Assembly: GCA_905221605.1 (NCBI GenBank)
Contig: CAJNDS010002634.1
Coordinates: 1,472,546-1,482,576 of the forward strand
Direction of reading: 5' to 3'
From: Symbiodinium natans
Lineage: Eukaryota; Sar; Dinophyceae; Suessiales; Symbiodiniaceae
DNA: 10,031 nt
Shown here in pieces: positions 1 through 5,460 of this stretch (its first letter is position 1; each line of letters starts with the position of its first letter). A model generated the notes under the pieces. That model had not been told where the DNA came from, ran no database searches, and was given only the letters and a program-made list of their open reading frames with translations. Both the position numbers and the translations under genes were made by a program.

Positions 1-250
1 AAGCAAGTCAAGAGCCCTAGTCCCGGATCATTCGCCCGACCACCACCCTCAAGTCAAAGGCAACTGCCAGGTCAAAGACCTCAAGGCCCCCAAGGTCTTC
101 AGCGCGAAATAAAACCTTCAAGCCCCGTAAAGACTCCTAAGCCGCAAGCCTCAAGCCCTGTAAAACCTAAAACCCTCAACAGCTCATGCTCCCAAACCTC
201 GAACCTTCCTTAAACCCTAAGACCCTGAACCCGAAGACTCGAAACGCCTG
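1..250. other. C-rich degenerate repeat-derived sequence, no gene seen
   Basis: This stretch is made of short phrases such as CCTCAAGCCC, CCCTAAG and AACCCTGAACCC. They look like heavily mutated CCCTAAA telomeric units mixed with other C-rich sequence. No convincing open frame, splice-site pair or RNA gene is visible. The same texture returns at the far end of the window (9845-10031). It is probably old, decayed telomeric repeat, but that is inference from composition. Confidence 0.5.
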
Positions 251-276
251 TAGGGTTTAGGGTTTAGGACTTAGGG
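251..276 (+). repeat. Short telomeric array, TTTAGGG orientation
   Basis: Two to three TTTAGGG units are followed by diverged units (GGACTTAGGG). This is the first TTTAGGG-oriented array in the window. Confidence 0.8.
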
Positions 277-429
277 TCACGCAGAGCCCGTGTGGGGCCC
301 AACATTCCTTGTCATGCAGCTTTCTCTTGTTCGCAGCCAGTATGCGACTGCCGCTAACCCCGAACCTCTATACACTCTATAAATAAAGGATGTGAGAAAA
401 GTCGTGCCAGTGTGAACGCATCACTGTAG

Positions 430-692
430 AAGCTGTCAAGTGTCACGGGGGGCAGCTTCCTTGTGCAGTGGTGCAAGCATGGCTACACTGTGACAGGGTG
501 CACTGACCCTGTTGGTACTGGATGTACTGAAGTTGCAACTGACCGTTGCGAGCACATCGACCCTAGATGGGCCAATCGTCTCGCTATACTGCTGAGGATG
601 GTTGCAACGCAGTTCATCATCTTGTAGATGGGTTGAAGAGCAGTTCTGACCACTGCAGACTTGTTGCTGCTGGACCACTAGTCAGGGTTTAG
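430..692 (+). pseudogene. Coding-like island with a probable frame change, product unknown
   Basis: An acceptor-like TAG ends at 429. From 430 a frame stays open for 65 codons to a TAG at 625-627 and reads like protein, including the segment WCKHGYTVTGCTDPVGTG. A second frame opens after a TAG at 564-566, starts with an ATG at 567, and runs to a TAG at 690-692 inside the next telomeric array, including the segment AEDGCNAVHHLVDGLKSS. Both frames have codons rich in purine-first, pyrimidine-third triplets, and the coding-like quality passes from the first to the second around 570-600. That suggests one exon with a +1/-1 shift, or a decayed gene fragment. The family is not recognised. The opposite-strand open frame covering the same bases looks less protein-like. 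An acceptor-like site also ends at 336 (pyrimidine-rich, TTCGCAG), but the sequence after it closes in all frames before 390. Confidence 0.3.
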
Positions 693-719
693 GGTTCAGG
701 GTTCAGGGTTTAGGGTTAA
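684..719 (+). repeat. Telomeric array, TTTAGGG orientation with TTCAGGG variants
   Basis: About five units, including two TTCAGGG variants. It starts directly at the end of the coding-like island and supplies the stop codon of its second frame. Confidence 0.85.
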
Positions 720-785
720 GGGGTGGGAGAGCATCATGACCTGCAAAGTGAGAAATGGCCGAATGGAATCAACTGCGAGAGATAT

Positions 786-804
786 AGAGAGAGAGAGAGA
801 GATA
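786..804. repeat. GA dinucleotide microsatellite
   Basis: An (AG)n run of roughly eight units is flanked by GATATAG on the left and GATATC on the right. It directly precedes a CCCTAAA-oriented array. Confidence 0.85.
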
Positions 805-806
805 TC

Positions 807-850
807 CCAAGCCTAAGCCTAAACCCTAAGCCCTAAACCCTAAACCCTTA
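807..850 (-). repeat. Telomeric array, CCCTAAA orientation, with CCTAAG variants
   Basis: About six units mixing CCTAAG, CCCTAAG and CCCTAAA. Confidence 0.85.
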
Positions 851-967
851 AAGGCGGCGGCTGCGTGAAGGATTGTCGGCCTTCCACGAATCCCGAAGCA
901 TGATTGTTCAGACGCCAAGAGCTTGCCACTACATGCCGCTTGCTAGACCCTCTGTAAGCCCGAAAAT

Positions 968-1101
968 ACTAAACCCTAAACCCTACACCCTAAACCCTAA
1001 ACCCTGTACAAGGCATTGTAAGCCCTCTAAACCCTGAATCCTAAACCCTAAACCCTCTAGAAGGCATTGTAAGCCCTAAGCCCTGAATCCTAAACCCTGA
1101 A
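968..1101 (-). repeat. Telomeric array with an embedded ~50-bp tandem repeat
   Basis: CCCTAAA units surround two copies of a longer unit. AAGGCATTGTAAGCCCT occurs at 1010-1026 and again at 1061-1077, and CCCTGAATCC follows each copy (1032 and 1081). A diverged third relative, GACCCTCTGTAAGCCC, lies near 945-960. The copies differ at a four-base site before the shared core (GTAC in the first, CTAG in the second). The unit therefore duplicated together with its flanking telomeric repeats. Confidence 0.8.
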
Positions 1102-1169
1102 CCGACTCAGCGCGGGGGTCAAAACAAGAGAATCGTCCTTCAGGGATGATTTGCGGATTAGGTGCCCCG

Positions 1170-1194
1170 CCCCCCCCCCCCCCCCCCCCCCCCC
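1170..1194. repeat. 25-base poly-C tract
   Basis: An uninterrupted run of C, preceded by GCCCCG, 30 bases upstream of a large TTTAGGG array. Run length should be treated as uncertain because homopolymers are error-prone in sequencing. Confidence 0.9.
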
Positions 1195-1224
1195 AATTTC
1201 AGTCTGAGGGCTCCCTTTTCGGAT

Positions 1225-1407
1225 GGGTTTGGGGTTTGGGGTTTAGGGTTTAGGGTTTAGGATTTAGGGTTTAGGGTTTAGGGTTTAGGTTTTGGGGTTT
1301 AGGGTTTAGGGTTTAGGGTTTAGGTTTTGGGGTTTAGGGTTTAGGGTTTAGGGTTAGGGTTTAGATTAGGGTTTAGGGTTTAGGGTTTAGGGTTTAGGGT
1401 TTAGGGT
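1225..1407 (+). repeat. Large mixed telomeric array, TTTAGGG orientation
   Basis: About 26 units, mostly TTTAGGG. TTTGGGG units are grouped at the left edge, and variants such as TTTTGGGG, ATTTAGGG and TTAGGG are interspersed. Two near-identical internal stretches (around 1285-1320 and 1320-1350) share the phrase TAGGTTTTGGGGTTTAGGG, which points to segmental duplication within the array. Confidence 0.9.
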
Positions 1408-1544
1408 GTGAGGGTTCCGGTGATTCTGGGACTCGGGTGGCGCTATAGCCCGCACAGGCATGATGCTGGTCTCCGAGCGCGAGGACTCTACAACTACTGC
1501 CAGCTCGAACCTCCGAAGACCGAAACCCTAAAAGCGTTTCGGGT

Positions 1545-1577
1545 TTTAGGATTTAGGATTTAGGGTTTAGGGTTAGC
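1545..1577 (+). repeat. Short degenerate telomeric array, TTTAGGG orientation
   Basis: Four to five units with TTTAGGA variants. It follows a short CCCTAAAA remnant in the opposite orientation at 1524-1531. Confidence 0.75.
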
Positions 1578-2333
1578 CTCCAAAGACCCCCAAACCGGAA
1601 ACCCGCGAAGTCCTAAACCCAAGACCCTAGACCACCCATTTGTAGACGCCTTAACGAAGCCCCGGTGCCCTATGTAAGCCCCCAATCCTTCGTCCTGGAA
1701 ATGGCAGTGACAAGAGCGTCGGTTGCTTGAGGCTCAAGCTTCTTTCTTCCGAAGTATCGTATGGGGGGGCCTTAGCAATTGGAAAAGGGTTTGGGGGGGG
1801 GGGGGGGTACTTAGTATATATTTCCGACCCCTATATTCGGTTATAATATATTATACGATCAGGTGGTAATTCGGATAGTCCCCCCCCACTTGGCCATTCC
1901 TGTGGCCTAACTGCTAAGTTCCCTGAGCCTTTCTGTAGCTGCTGAGTAGGTCACTTGGGATATTCCTCTCATACTAAGAGTCCTTAATGGGGATTATACT
2001 AGGGGGTGCTAGAATCCCGATTAAGGACTGTTAGTGTAAGTACCCATAAGTAACCCTTTCTCTCGAAACCTAGCTTTAGAAGAAAGACACCACTGCCGAC
2101 GACCAACTCACGTTGCAGTACGCGAACGCTGCTTGTGGCTTCGTGTTTTCTGCATGGCGCCCCCTCCCCCCCCCCCGGCCCTCCCACCCCAAGCTTGTGT
2201 TTAGAGGAGCTATATCACACAGGCAAGAAGTAAGAGAAGCCCCAACCGGCGGAGTCATAAAGAGACACACTACGTCAACCTTGCATGTGTCTCACTAAGC
2301 AGATGGCCCCGTGGAAATATTTCCCGCAAGAGC
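1578..2333. other. Unique spacer without telomeric arrays; no gene supported
   Basis: This is one of the longest array-free stretches. It holds a short G run (1793-1807), an AT-rich patch with a perfect 14-base palindrome (TATAATATATTATA, 1842-1855), and a GCTTGAG/CTCAAGC inverted pair at 1725-1739. It also holds the long hairpin at 1971-2037, a C run near 2166-2176 and an 8-bp hairpin at 2262-2293. Open frames of 60-odd codons on both strands around 2000-2300 run through the C tract and are not convincing. Confidence 0.5.
1971..2037. other. Long imperfect hairpin (foldback), 67 nt
   Basis: The arms pair as follows: 1971-1977 with 2031-2037 (7 pairs, one G-U), 1979-1988 with 2020-2029 (10 perfect pairs), 1990-1995 with 2013-2018 (6 perfect pairs), and 1999-2002 with 2009-2012 (4 pairs). 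Two single mismatches and one three-base bulge separate these blocks, and the loop is about six bases. In size and shape it resembles a microRNA precursor or a small foldback transposable element. No flanking target-site duplication is obvious. Confidence 0.7.
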
Positions 2334-2494
2334 CTAAACACTAAGCCCCAAACCCCAAACCCCAAACGAAACCCTAAGCCCTAAGCCCTAAGCCCTAAGC
2401 CCTAAGCCCTAAGCCCTAAGCCCTAAGCCCTAAACCCTAAACCCTAAACCCTAAACCCTAAACCCTAAACCCTAAACCCTAAACCCTAAACCCG
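2334..2494 (-). repeat. Telomeric array with sorted variant blocks
   Basis: CCCCAAA variants come first (about 2345-2365), followed by eight consecutive CCCTAAG units (2372-2427) and nine consecutive perfect CCCTAAA units (2428-2490). The sharp sorting of variants into blocks indicates local amplification of each type rather than random mutation of one array. Confidence 0.92.
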
Positions 2495-2612
2495 AATGGA
2501 ACATCTCCGAGCAGCGCAGGAGGCGGCCTGGCTTTGCGTCGTGCTGCGCGCCTGGCGCGGTCAGGCTGACCATGCTTCTGAGGCGCGAAAATGCGGGGGC
2601 TTTCGGGTTTTG
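2495..2612. other. GC-rich unique island
   Basis: About 115 bases, clearly richer in G+C than the rest (GGCGGCC, CTGCGCGCC). It is open in at least one + frame until a TGA just inside the next array. It could be a small exon, but no confident acceptor or donor pair is visible. Confidence 0.3.
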
Positions 2613-2614
2613 AG

Positions 2615-2669
2615 GGGTTAGGGTTTAGGGTTTAGGGTTTTGAGGGTTGAGGGTTTAGGGTTTAGGGTT
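2615..2669 (+). repeat. Telomeric array, TTTAGGG orientation, with TTTTGAGGG variants
   Basis: About seven units, several carrying inserted bases (TTTTGAGGG, TTGAGGG). Confidence 0.8.
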
Positions 2670-2712
2670 GCTGTTGTTTTTTTTGGCGTTTAGGGTTTTC
2701 TTTTTTTTTGGA

Positions 2713-2735
2713 GGGGGGGGGGGGGGGGGGGGGGG
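2713..2735. repeat. 23-base poly-G tract
   Basis: It follows a nine-base T run and GGA, and is joined directly to TTTTAGGG repeats at 2736. Length may be unreliable. Confidence 0.9.
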
Positions 2736-2768
2736 TTTTAGGGTTTTAAGGGTTTTAGGGTTTTAGGG
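2736..2768 (+). repeat. TTTTAGGG-type repeat block
   Basis: Four consecutive units of the octamer TTTTAGGG (one with an extra A), distinct from the TTTAGGG found elsewhere. TTTTAGGG is the telomere repeat type known from Chlamydomonas. Here it is more simply explained as a local variant that amplified. Confidence 0.8.
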
Positions 2769-2850
2769 TGTCTTTTCCGGATTAAGGGGTGTTTAGGGTG
2801 CTTTAGGGTTTTTGGGGCTGTCGGATCCAAATGAGGGATGGGTTCATGCG

Positions 2851-2861
2851 TTTGGCTCAAG
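2851..2861 (+). other. Possible relict of the dinoflagellate spliced leader 3' end
   Basis: TTTGGCTCAAG matches the last 11 bases of the dinoflagellate spliced-leader RNA exon. By simple counting an 11-mer is expected about 0.005 times on both strands of a window this size. The bases just upstream (TTCATGCG) match the leader only loosely. Relict leader sequence in dinoflagellate genomes is known to mark genes derived from reverse-transcribed mRNA. No clear coding region follows within 150 bases here, so this stays a hint. Confidence 0.35.
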
Positions 2862-3030
2862 GTTTGCGGTGTAGTAGGGTTCTCTACATTATAGGGCTAA
2901 GAAGGAGGCGGGGGTCGAGTGTACACCCACTGAAATGATGCTTTCTCTTGAGCTTTTTCTGCATGTTAATTGCGCCACCCTAGGGTACCCCCCCCAAGTC
3001 GACCACGACGTCGACGACTTTTTTTTGCAG

Positions 3031-3108
3031 CTAGTACTAGTACCAGGACTGCAACGATCACCAGCGCAGCTGCAAGCTTTAAGACTCCGGGATCTTGAGT
3101 TACCCTAA
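3031..3108 (+). CDS. Candidate short exon after a strong acceptor-like site
   Basis: A run of eight T followed by GCAG (ending 3030) looks like a eukaryotic 3' splice site. The 25 codons that follow are open (phrases LVLVPGLQ and LQALRLRDLEL) up to a TAA at 3106-3108. A weak donor (GA|GTTACC) lies near 3098. CTAGTACTAGTACC at the exon start is itself a short direct/palindromic repeat. No family is recognised. Confidence 0.22.
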   Translation, partial: LVLVPGLQRSPAQLQALRLRDLELP

Positions 3109-3142
3109 CCAAAAACCCTATGGTATGAAGCTACGGCTCTAT

Positions 3143-3186
3143 AGGGTTTAGGGTTTAGCATTTAATTAAGGTTTAGGGTATAGGGT
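3143..3186 (+). repeat. Degenerate telomeric array, TTTAGGG orientation
   Basis: About five units, with an interruption TTTAATTAA in the middle and GTATAGGG and TTTTTAGG variants. Confidence 0.75.
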
Positions 3187-3337
3187 TTTTAGGATGGAGG
3201 AACGTAGGGTGTATTGGGGTTGAGGGAGAGCTTTGGGGGGGTCGAGGGTTGACGTGTGCTTCTAGCCGCACCACTGCCAGGCTGCTGTAGCAGTGCCCAG
3301 TGCGCCTGAGTGGCCTCTGCTTCTGGCAGGAGAAGGC

Positions 3338-3415
3338 TTAGGGTTTAGGGTTTAGTGTTTAGGGTTTAGGGTTTAGGGTCTAGGGTTTAGGGTTTAGGGT
3401 TTAGGGTTTAGGGTT
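3338..3415 (+). repeat. Telomeric array, TTTAGGG orientation
   Basis: About eleven units with single-base variants TTTAGTG and TCTAGGG. It lies 8 bases after a CTTCTGGCAG acceptor-like site ending at 3329. Confidence 0.9.
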
Positions 3416-3591
3416 GAGCCCAACCATCTCCTGTGGGTACCCCCTGACACACCCCAAACTAATGTAATCGGGTTTAGGATTTCGGGTTTTAAAACCTTTT
3501 TTTTGTAGGGAAGCCCCCCCGCAAGAAGGGCAAAAGCCCCCCGCAAATCAACCCCCCCCAACATTGCCCCCTGCAAGCCTTGAGGTGCAAC

Positions 3592-3674
3592 TCATAGGGG
3601 CTGCGGGGTGTCCGTAGCTGCAGCACGGTGGGCCAGTTTGGGGTCGAGATCGGCCATGTTTTGCACGAGCACCC
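3592..3674 (-). CDS. Candidate terminal exon on the minus strand, product unknown
   Basis: Read on the minus strand, a pyrimidine-rich stretch CTCTTTTTCTTCAG ends at 3675 and looks like a textbook 3' splice site. It is followed by GG plus 26 codons (phrases VQNMADLDPKLAHRAAATDT) to a TGA at 3594-3592. The codons look protein-like. Two other minus-strand frames are also open here (to about 3394 and 3489), and they run through C-rich and T-rich low-complexity sequence, so they are less credible. This would be a last exon of a gene running leftwards, opposite to most other candidates. Confidence 0.28.
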
Positions 3675-3737
3675 CTGAAGAAAAAGAGCATCACAGAGCT
3701 CCATGTGTGAAAGTGCGGCTTGCTTCCAAGATTCTTA

Positions 3738-3782
3738 CCCTAAACCCTAAACCCTAAACCCTAAACCCTAAACCCTAGACCC
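3738..3782 (-). repeat. Telomeric array, CCCTAAA orientation
   Basis: Six units, ending in CCCTAGACCC. A perfect palindrome CTTGTACAAG (3782-3791) sits on its right border. Confidence 0.9.
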
Positions 3783-3804
3783 TTGTACAAGTGTGATTGT
3801 CTGT

Positions 3805-3840
<36 letters not shown>
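3805..3840. repeat. 36-base poly-G tract
   Basis: The longest homopolymer in the window, uninterrupted, 22 bases after a CCCTAAA array. The true length is likely uncertain or polymorphic. Confidence 0.9.
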
Positions 3841-3841
<1 letters not shown>

Positions 3842-3881
3842 ACATTCACGAGGTTGCAATATAACTCGCGGTGCCCCACAG

Positions 3882-3938
3882 GTTGCCAAGCAAGGGCGCA
3901 ATGTGTCGCTTCATTATGCTCGGGACTCGAAACCCTAA
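3882..3938 (+). CDS. Candidate short exon ending in a telomeric array
   Basis: GCCCCACAG (AG at 3880-3881) is acceptor-like. The following 18 codons (GRNVSLHYARDS is the most protein-like part) run into the CCCTAAA array, where a TAA at 3936-3938 closes the frame. The minus strand of the same bases also carries a small ATG-started frame (3914 to 3846, 22 codons), so strand is not settled. CCCTAAA arrays contain no GT and no AG, so any donor would have to lie before the array. A clear GT donor is not seen. Confidence 0.2.
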   Translation, partial: VAKQGRNVSLHYARDSKP

Positions 3939-3976
3939 ACCCTAAACCCTAAACCCTCAACCCTAAACCTAAACCC
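3932..3976 (-). repeat. Telomeric array, CCCTAAA orientation
   Basis: Six to seven units, with CCCTCAA and CCTAAA variants at the right end. Confidence 0.9.
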
Positions 3977-4009
3977 AATCCCTTAAGCTGTGGCCTGTTC
4001 TCCTGGCAG

Positions 4010-4092
4010 GGCCCGCAGTGCTTTCCTTGGCCCTGGCGCGCGGCGCGCTGACAGCCTTGGCGGCGCTGCGTTCCGCGGCAGCTAAGGGTTGA
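4010..4092 (+). CDS. Candidate GC-rich exon after TCTCCTGGCAG
   Basis: CTGTTCTCCTGGCAG ends at 4009 and is a good acceptor-like site. The frame starting at 4012 is open for 26 codons and is rich in Ala and Leu (phrase LSLALARGALTALAALRSAA), with a TGA at 4090-4092. This would be a hydrophobic helix if real, but G+C-rich sequence gives Ala/Leu-rich frames by composition alone. A second frame is also open. A possible donor is AAGG|GTTGAA near 4087. Confidence 0.25.
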
Positions 4093-4114
4093 AAGGGTTG
4101 TTTGGGTTTCCTTA

Positions 4115-4157
4115 ACCCTAAACCCTAAACCCTAAATCCTAAGCCCTAGACCTAAAC
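4115..4157 (-). repeat. Telomeric array, CCCTAAA orientation, left arm of an inverted pair
   Basis: About six units with TCCTAAG and CCTAGA variants. A TTTAGGG array begins only 23 bases further on (4181), so the two could fold into a stem of about 40 bases. Confidence 0.85.
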
Positions 4158-4180
4158 CGTATGAGCCCTGTGCCCCGCAT

Positions 4181-4262
4181 GGTTTAGGGTTTAGGGTTTA
4201 GGGTTTAGTGTTTAGGGTTTAGGGTTTAGGGTGTAGGGTGTAGGGTGTAGGGTGTAGGGTTT
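4181..4262 (+). repeat. Telomeric array with a TGTAGGG block, right arm of an inverted pair
   Basis: About seven TTTAGGG units (one TTTAGTG) followed by four consecutive TGTAGGG units. The variant is confined to the right end, again a sorted block. Confidence 0.9.
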
Positions 4263-4439
4263 CGTGCTACAGGGTTTGTTGTTCTTTTGGGGGTTTTAGG
4301 GCTGACGAACTTTGTAGAGTTGACAGGGCTCAGGGTTTATGGGGAGTGGGGGTGTAGACATTGTTTGGCGGGTGGTTTAGTTGCGGCTTACTACAATGCT
4401 AAGTGGGAATGGACGCAAACGCCTCAGGGCCTCTTGTAG

Positions 4440-4641
4440 CGCCCGAAGTACCCGACGTGGCCGAAGCCTCGCATGCTGATTTTGAAGGACGAGTGCTTTC
4501 TTCAACTCTTGCTGGGGCACAAACGTGTGGAATTTCGCAAAGTTGATCAAGACACTGCGCGATTCGCCGAAGAGCGGTTTCTCACCTCTCGCTCTCCGGT
4601 TACGACTGGGCAGCCGGCTCACTACTTCATCGCCAAGATGG
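4440..4641 (+). CDS. Candidate exon, possibly the start of an ASCH/PUA-like domain
   Basis: This is the most protein-like island in the window. CCTCTTGTAG (AG at 4438-4439) precedes it as an acceptor-like site. The frame is open for 67 codons, with an internal ATG at 4473, and then enters a perfect TTTAGGG array that would serve as donor (GG|GTTTAG). The phrase ILKDECFLQLLLGHKRVEFR fits the beta-strand, helix, 'G-K-VE-R' pattern that opens ASCH domains, a PUA-like fold linked to RNA or modified-base binding. A segment with HYFIAKMG follows about 25 residues later. The length covers roughly the first half of such a domain. The opposite-strand frame over the same bases is Arg/Leu-rich and less credible. 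The family call is from memory of the pattern, not a search. Confidence 0.4.
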
Positions 4642-4740
4642 GTTTAGGGTTTAGGGTTTAGGGTTTAGGGTTTAGGGTTTAGGGTTTAGGGTTTAGGGTT
4701 TAGGGTTTAGGGTTTAGGGTTTAGGGTTTAGGGTTTAGGG
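4640..4740 (+). repeat. Perfect telomeric array, 14 x TTTAGGG
   Basis: Fourteen perfect TTTAGGG units (4643-4740) without a single variant, immediately after the candidate exon. The lack of mutations implies recent addition or active homogenisation. Confidence 0.97.
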
Positions 4741-4824
4741 GGGCCCTTCGACCCTGGAGGCCTGGGGAGTCGATGGCCTGCCCTACATTTTGCCAGGGAC
4801 CGGCTGGTTCTCCTCCACATGTCT

Positions 4825-5051
4825 CTAGGATGCCCAGTAGTACCCTTATTCCCTTTTTGGGGGTTTAGGTTCCCTTATACCCTTATTCCCTTTTTGGGGG
4901 GTTTAGGTTCCCTTATACCCTTATTCCCTTTTTGGGGGGTTTAGGTTCCCTTATACCCTTATTCCCTTTTTGGGGGGTTTAGGTTCCCTTATAAACCCCT
5001 TTAGGCAAAAAAGGGCACCCTTTTTTAAGCCTAGGTTACTGGGCAGCCTAG
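4825..5051. mobile_element. Foldback (MITE-like) element with an internal four-copy tandem repeat
   Basis: The ends are inverted: CTAGGATGCCCAGTAGTACC (4825-4844) against the reverse complement of 5034-5051, CTAGGCTGCCCAGTAACC. They agree except for one substitution and a two-base indel. Inside lie four tandem units of 37-38 bp (4841-4991), then two further hairpins: GGGGTTTA/TAAACCCC (4974-4981 with 4992-4999) and AAAAAAGGG/CCCTTTTTT (5007-5015 with 5018-5026). No transposase is present, so it would be non-autonomous. The left flank has GT at 4821-4822 and the right end finishes in AG at 5050-5051, so the whole element could also be an intron of the introner type. Related fragments lie at 7321-7355 and 9338-9388. 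Confidence 0.6.
4841..4991. repeat. Four tandem 37-38 bp repeats
   Basis: Units start at 4841, 4878, 4916 and 4954. Each contains ACCCTTATTCCCTTTTTGGG followed by GTTTAGGTTCCCTTA. Units 2-4 are identical and unit 1 lacks one G. The near-identity shows a recent expansion inside the foldback element. Confidence 0.95.
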
Positions 5052-5150
5052 TTCTGGAAGATGCAGATGAAGTGGTTGCCTCTATAGCTCACTCAGATTC
5101 GTGGTCTTCGGATTGGCATGGGTTCCCGCAGGGCTGGTGTCTGAGTCGTT
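5052..5150 (+). CDS. Candidate exon right after the foldback element
   Basis: If the element's terminal AG (5050-5051) acts as acceptor, the frame read as F/V-L-E-D-A-D-E-V-V stays open for about 33 codons (phrases LEDADEVVASIAHSDSW and DWHGFPQGWCL) into a T run and the next telomeric array. The acidic start and Trp-rich end look protein-like. No family is recognised. Possible donors are CTG|GTGTCT or CTGA|GTCGTT near 5128-5137. It could belong to the same gene as 4440-4641, but phase cannot be fixed because the intervening island 4741-4820 is open in all three frames. Confidence 0.28.
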
Positions 5151-5157
5151 TTTTTTC

Positions 5158-5272
5158 GGGGTTTAGGGTTAGGGTTAGGGTTTAGGGTTTAGGGTTTAGG
5201 GTTTAGGGTTTAGGGTTTAGGGTTTAGGGTTTAGGGTTTAGGGTTTAGGGTTTAGGGTTTAGGGTTTAGGGT
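5158..5272 (+). repeat. Telomeric array, about 16 units, TTTAGGG orientation
   Basis: Nearly perfect TTTAGGG after two six-base TTAGGG units at the left end. It ends in GTTCAGCC. A very short CCCTAAA remnant (5288-5300) follows in the opposite orientation. Confidence 0.95.
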
Positions 5273-5365
5273 TCAGCCTCGCTCTCACCCTAAACCCTAA
5301 TACCCCGAAAGACTTATCGAAAGGTGCCTGGCTGGCAGCTGTGGCCCTGAGCCGCCACGAGGCTC

Positions 5366-5460
5366 GGGTTTAGGGAGAGGTTTTAGGGTCTTATAGGGTG
5401 TAGGGCTTGGGGTTTTATCGGGTTTGGGGTTTTGGGGTTTAGGGTTTAGGGTTTAGGGGG
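5366..5460 (+). repeat. Degenerate telomeric array, TTTAGGG orientation
   Basis: Diverged units (GTTTAGGGAGAGG, TTATAGGG, TGTAGGG, TTTGGGG) lead into three perfect TTTAGGG units. A CTGGCTGGCAG site precedes it at 5328-5338. Confidence 0.75.

Noticed and set aside
378-385. TATAAATA as a promoter TATA box
   Set aside because: A single AT-rich octamer without a supported transcript start or gene at the right distance. Dinoflagellate promoters generally lack TATA boxes.
436-678. Minus-strand open frame of 80 codons
   Set aside because: It is the shadow of the more protein-like plus-strand frames over the same bases, and its composition (Gln/Ser/Thr-rich, no recognisable pattern) is unconvincing.
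1225-1407. True chromosome end
   Set aside because: Unique sequence and arrays of both orientations continue on each side, so these are internal arrays, although a subtelomeric position is possible.
1999-2298. Three overlapping 60-65 codon open frames on both strands
   Set aside because: They overlap one another and read through a C tract that yields Pro/Gly runs. No splice context or family pattern supports any one of them.
2372-2490. CRISPR-like array
   Set aside because: The units are 7 bases long, contiguous and without spacers: a telomeric-type tandem repeat.
3394-3704. Two longer minus-strand open frames
   Set aside because: They run through G- and A-rich low-complexity sequence (Gly and Lys runs) and a telomeric array. 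A third, shorter minus-strand frame at 3592-3674 is more protein-like.
4377-4622. Minus-strand open frame of 81 codons opposite the ASCH-like exon
   Set aside because: Arg/Leu-rich reading of the complement of a much more protein-like plus-strand frame. Probably a shadow.
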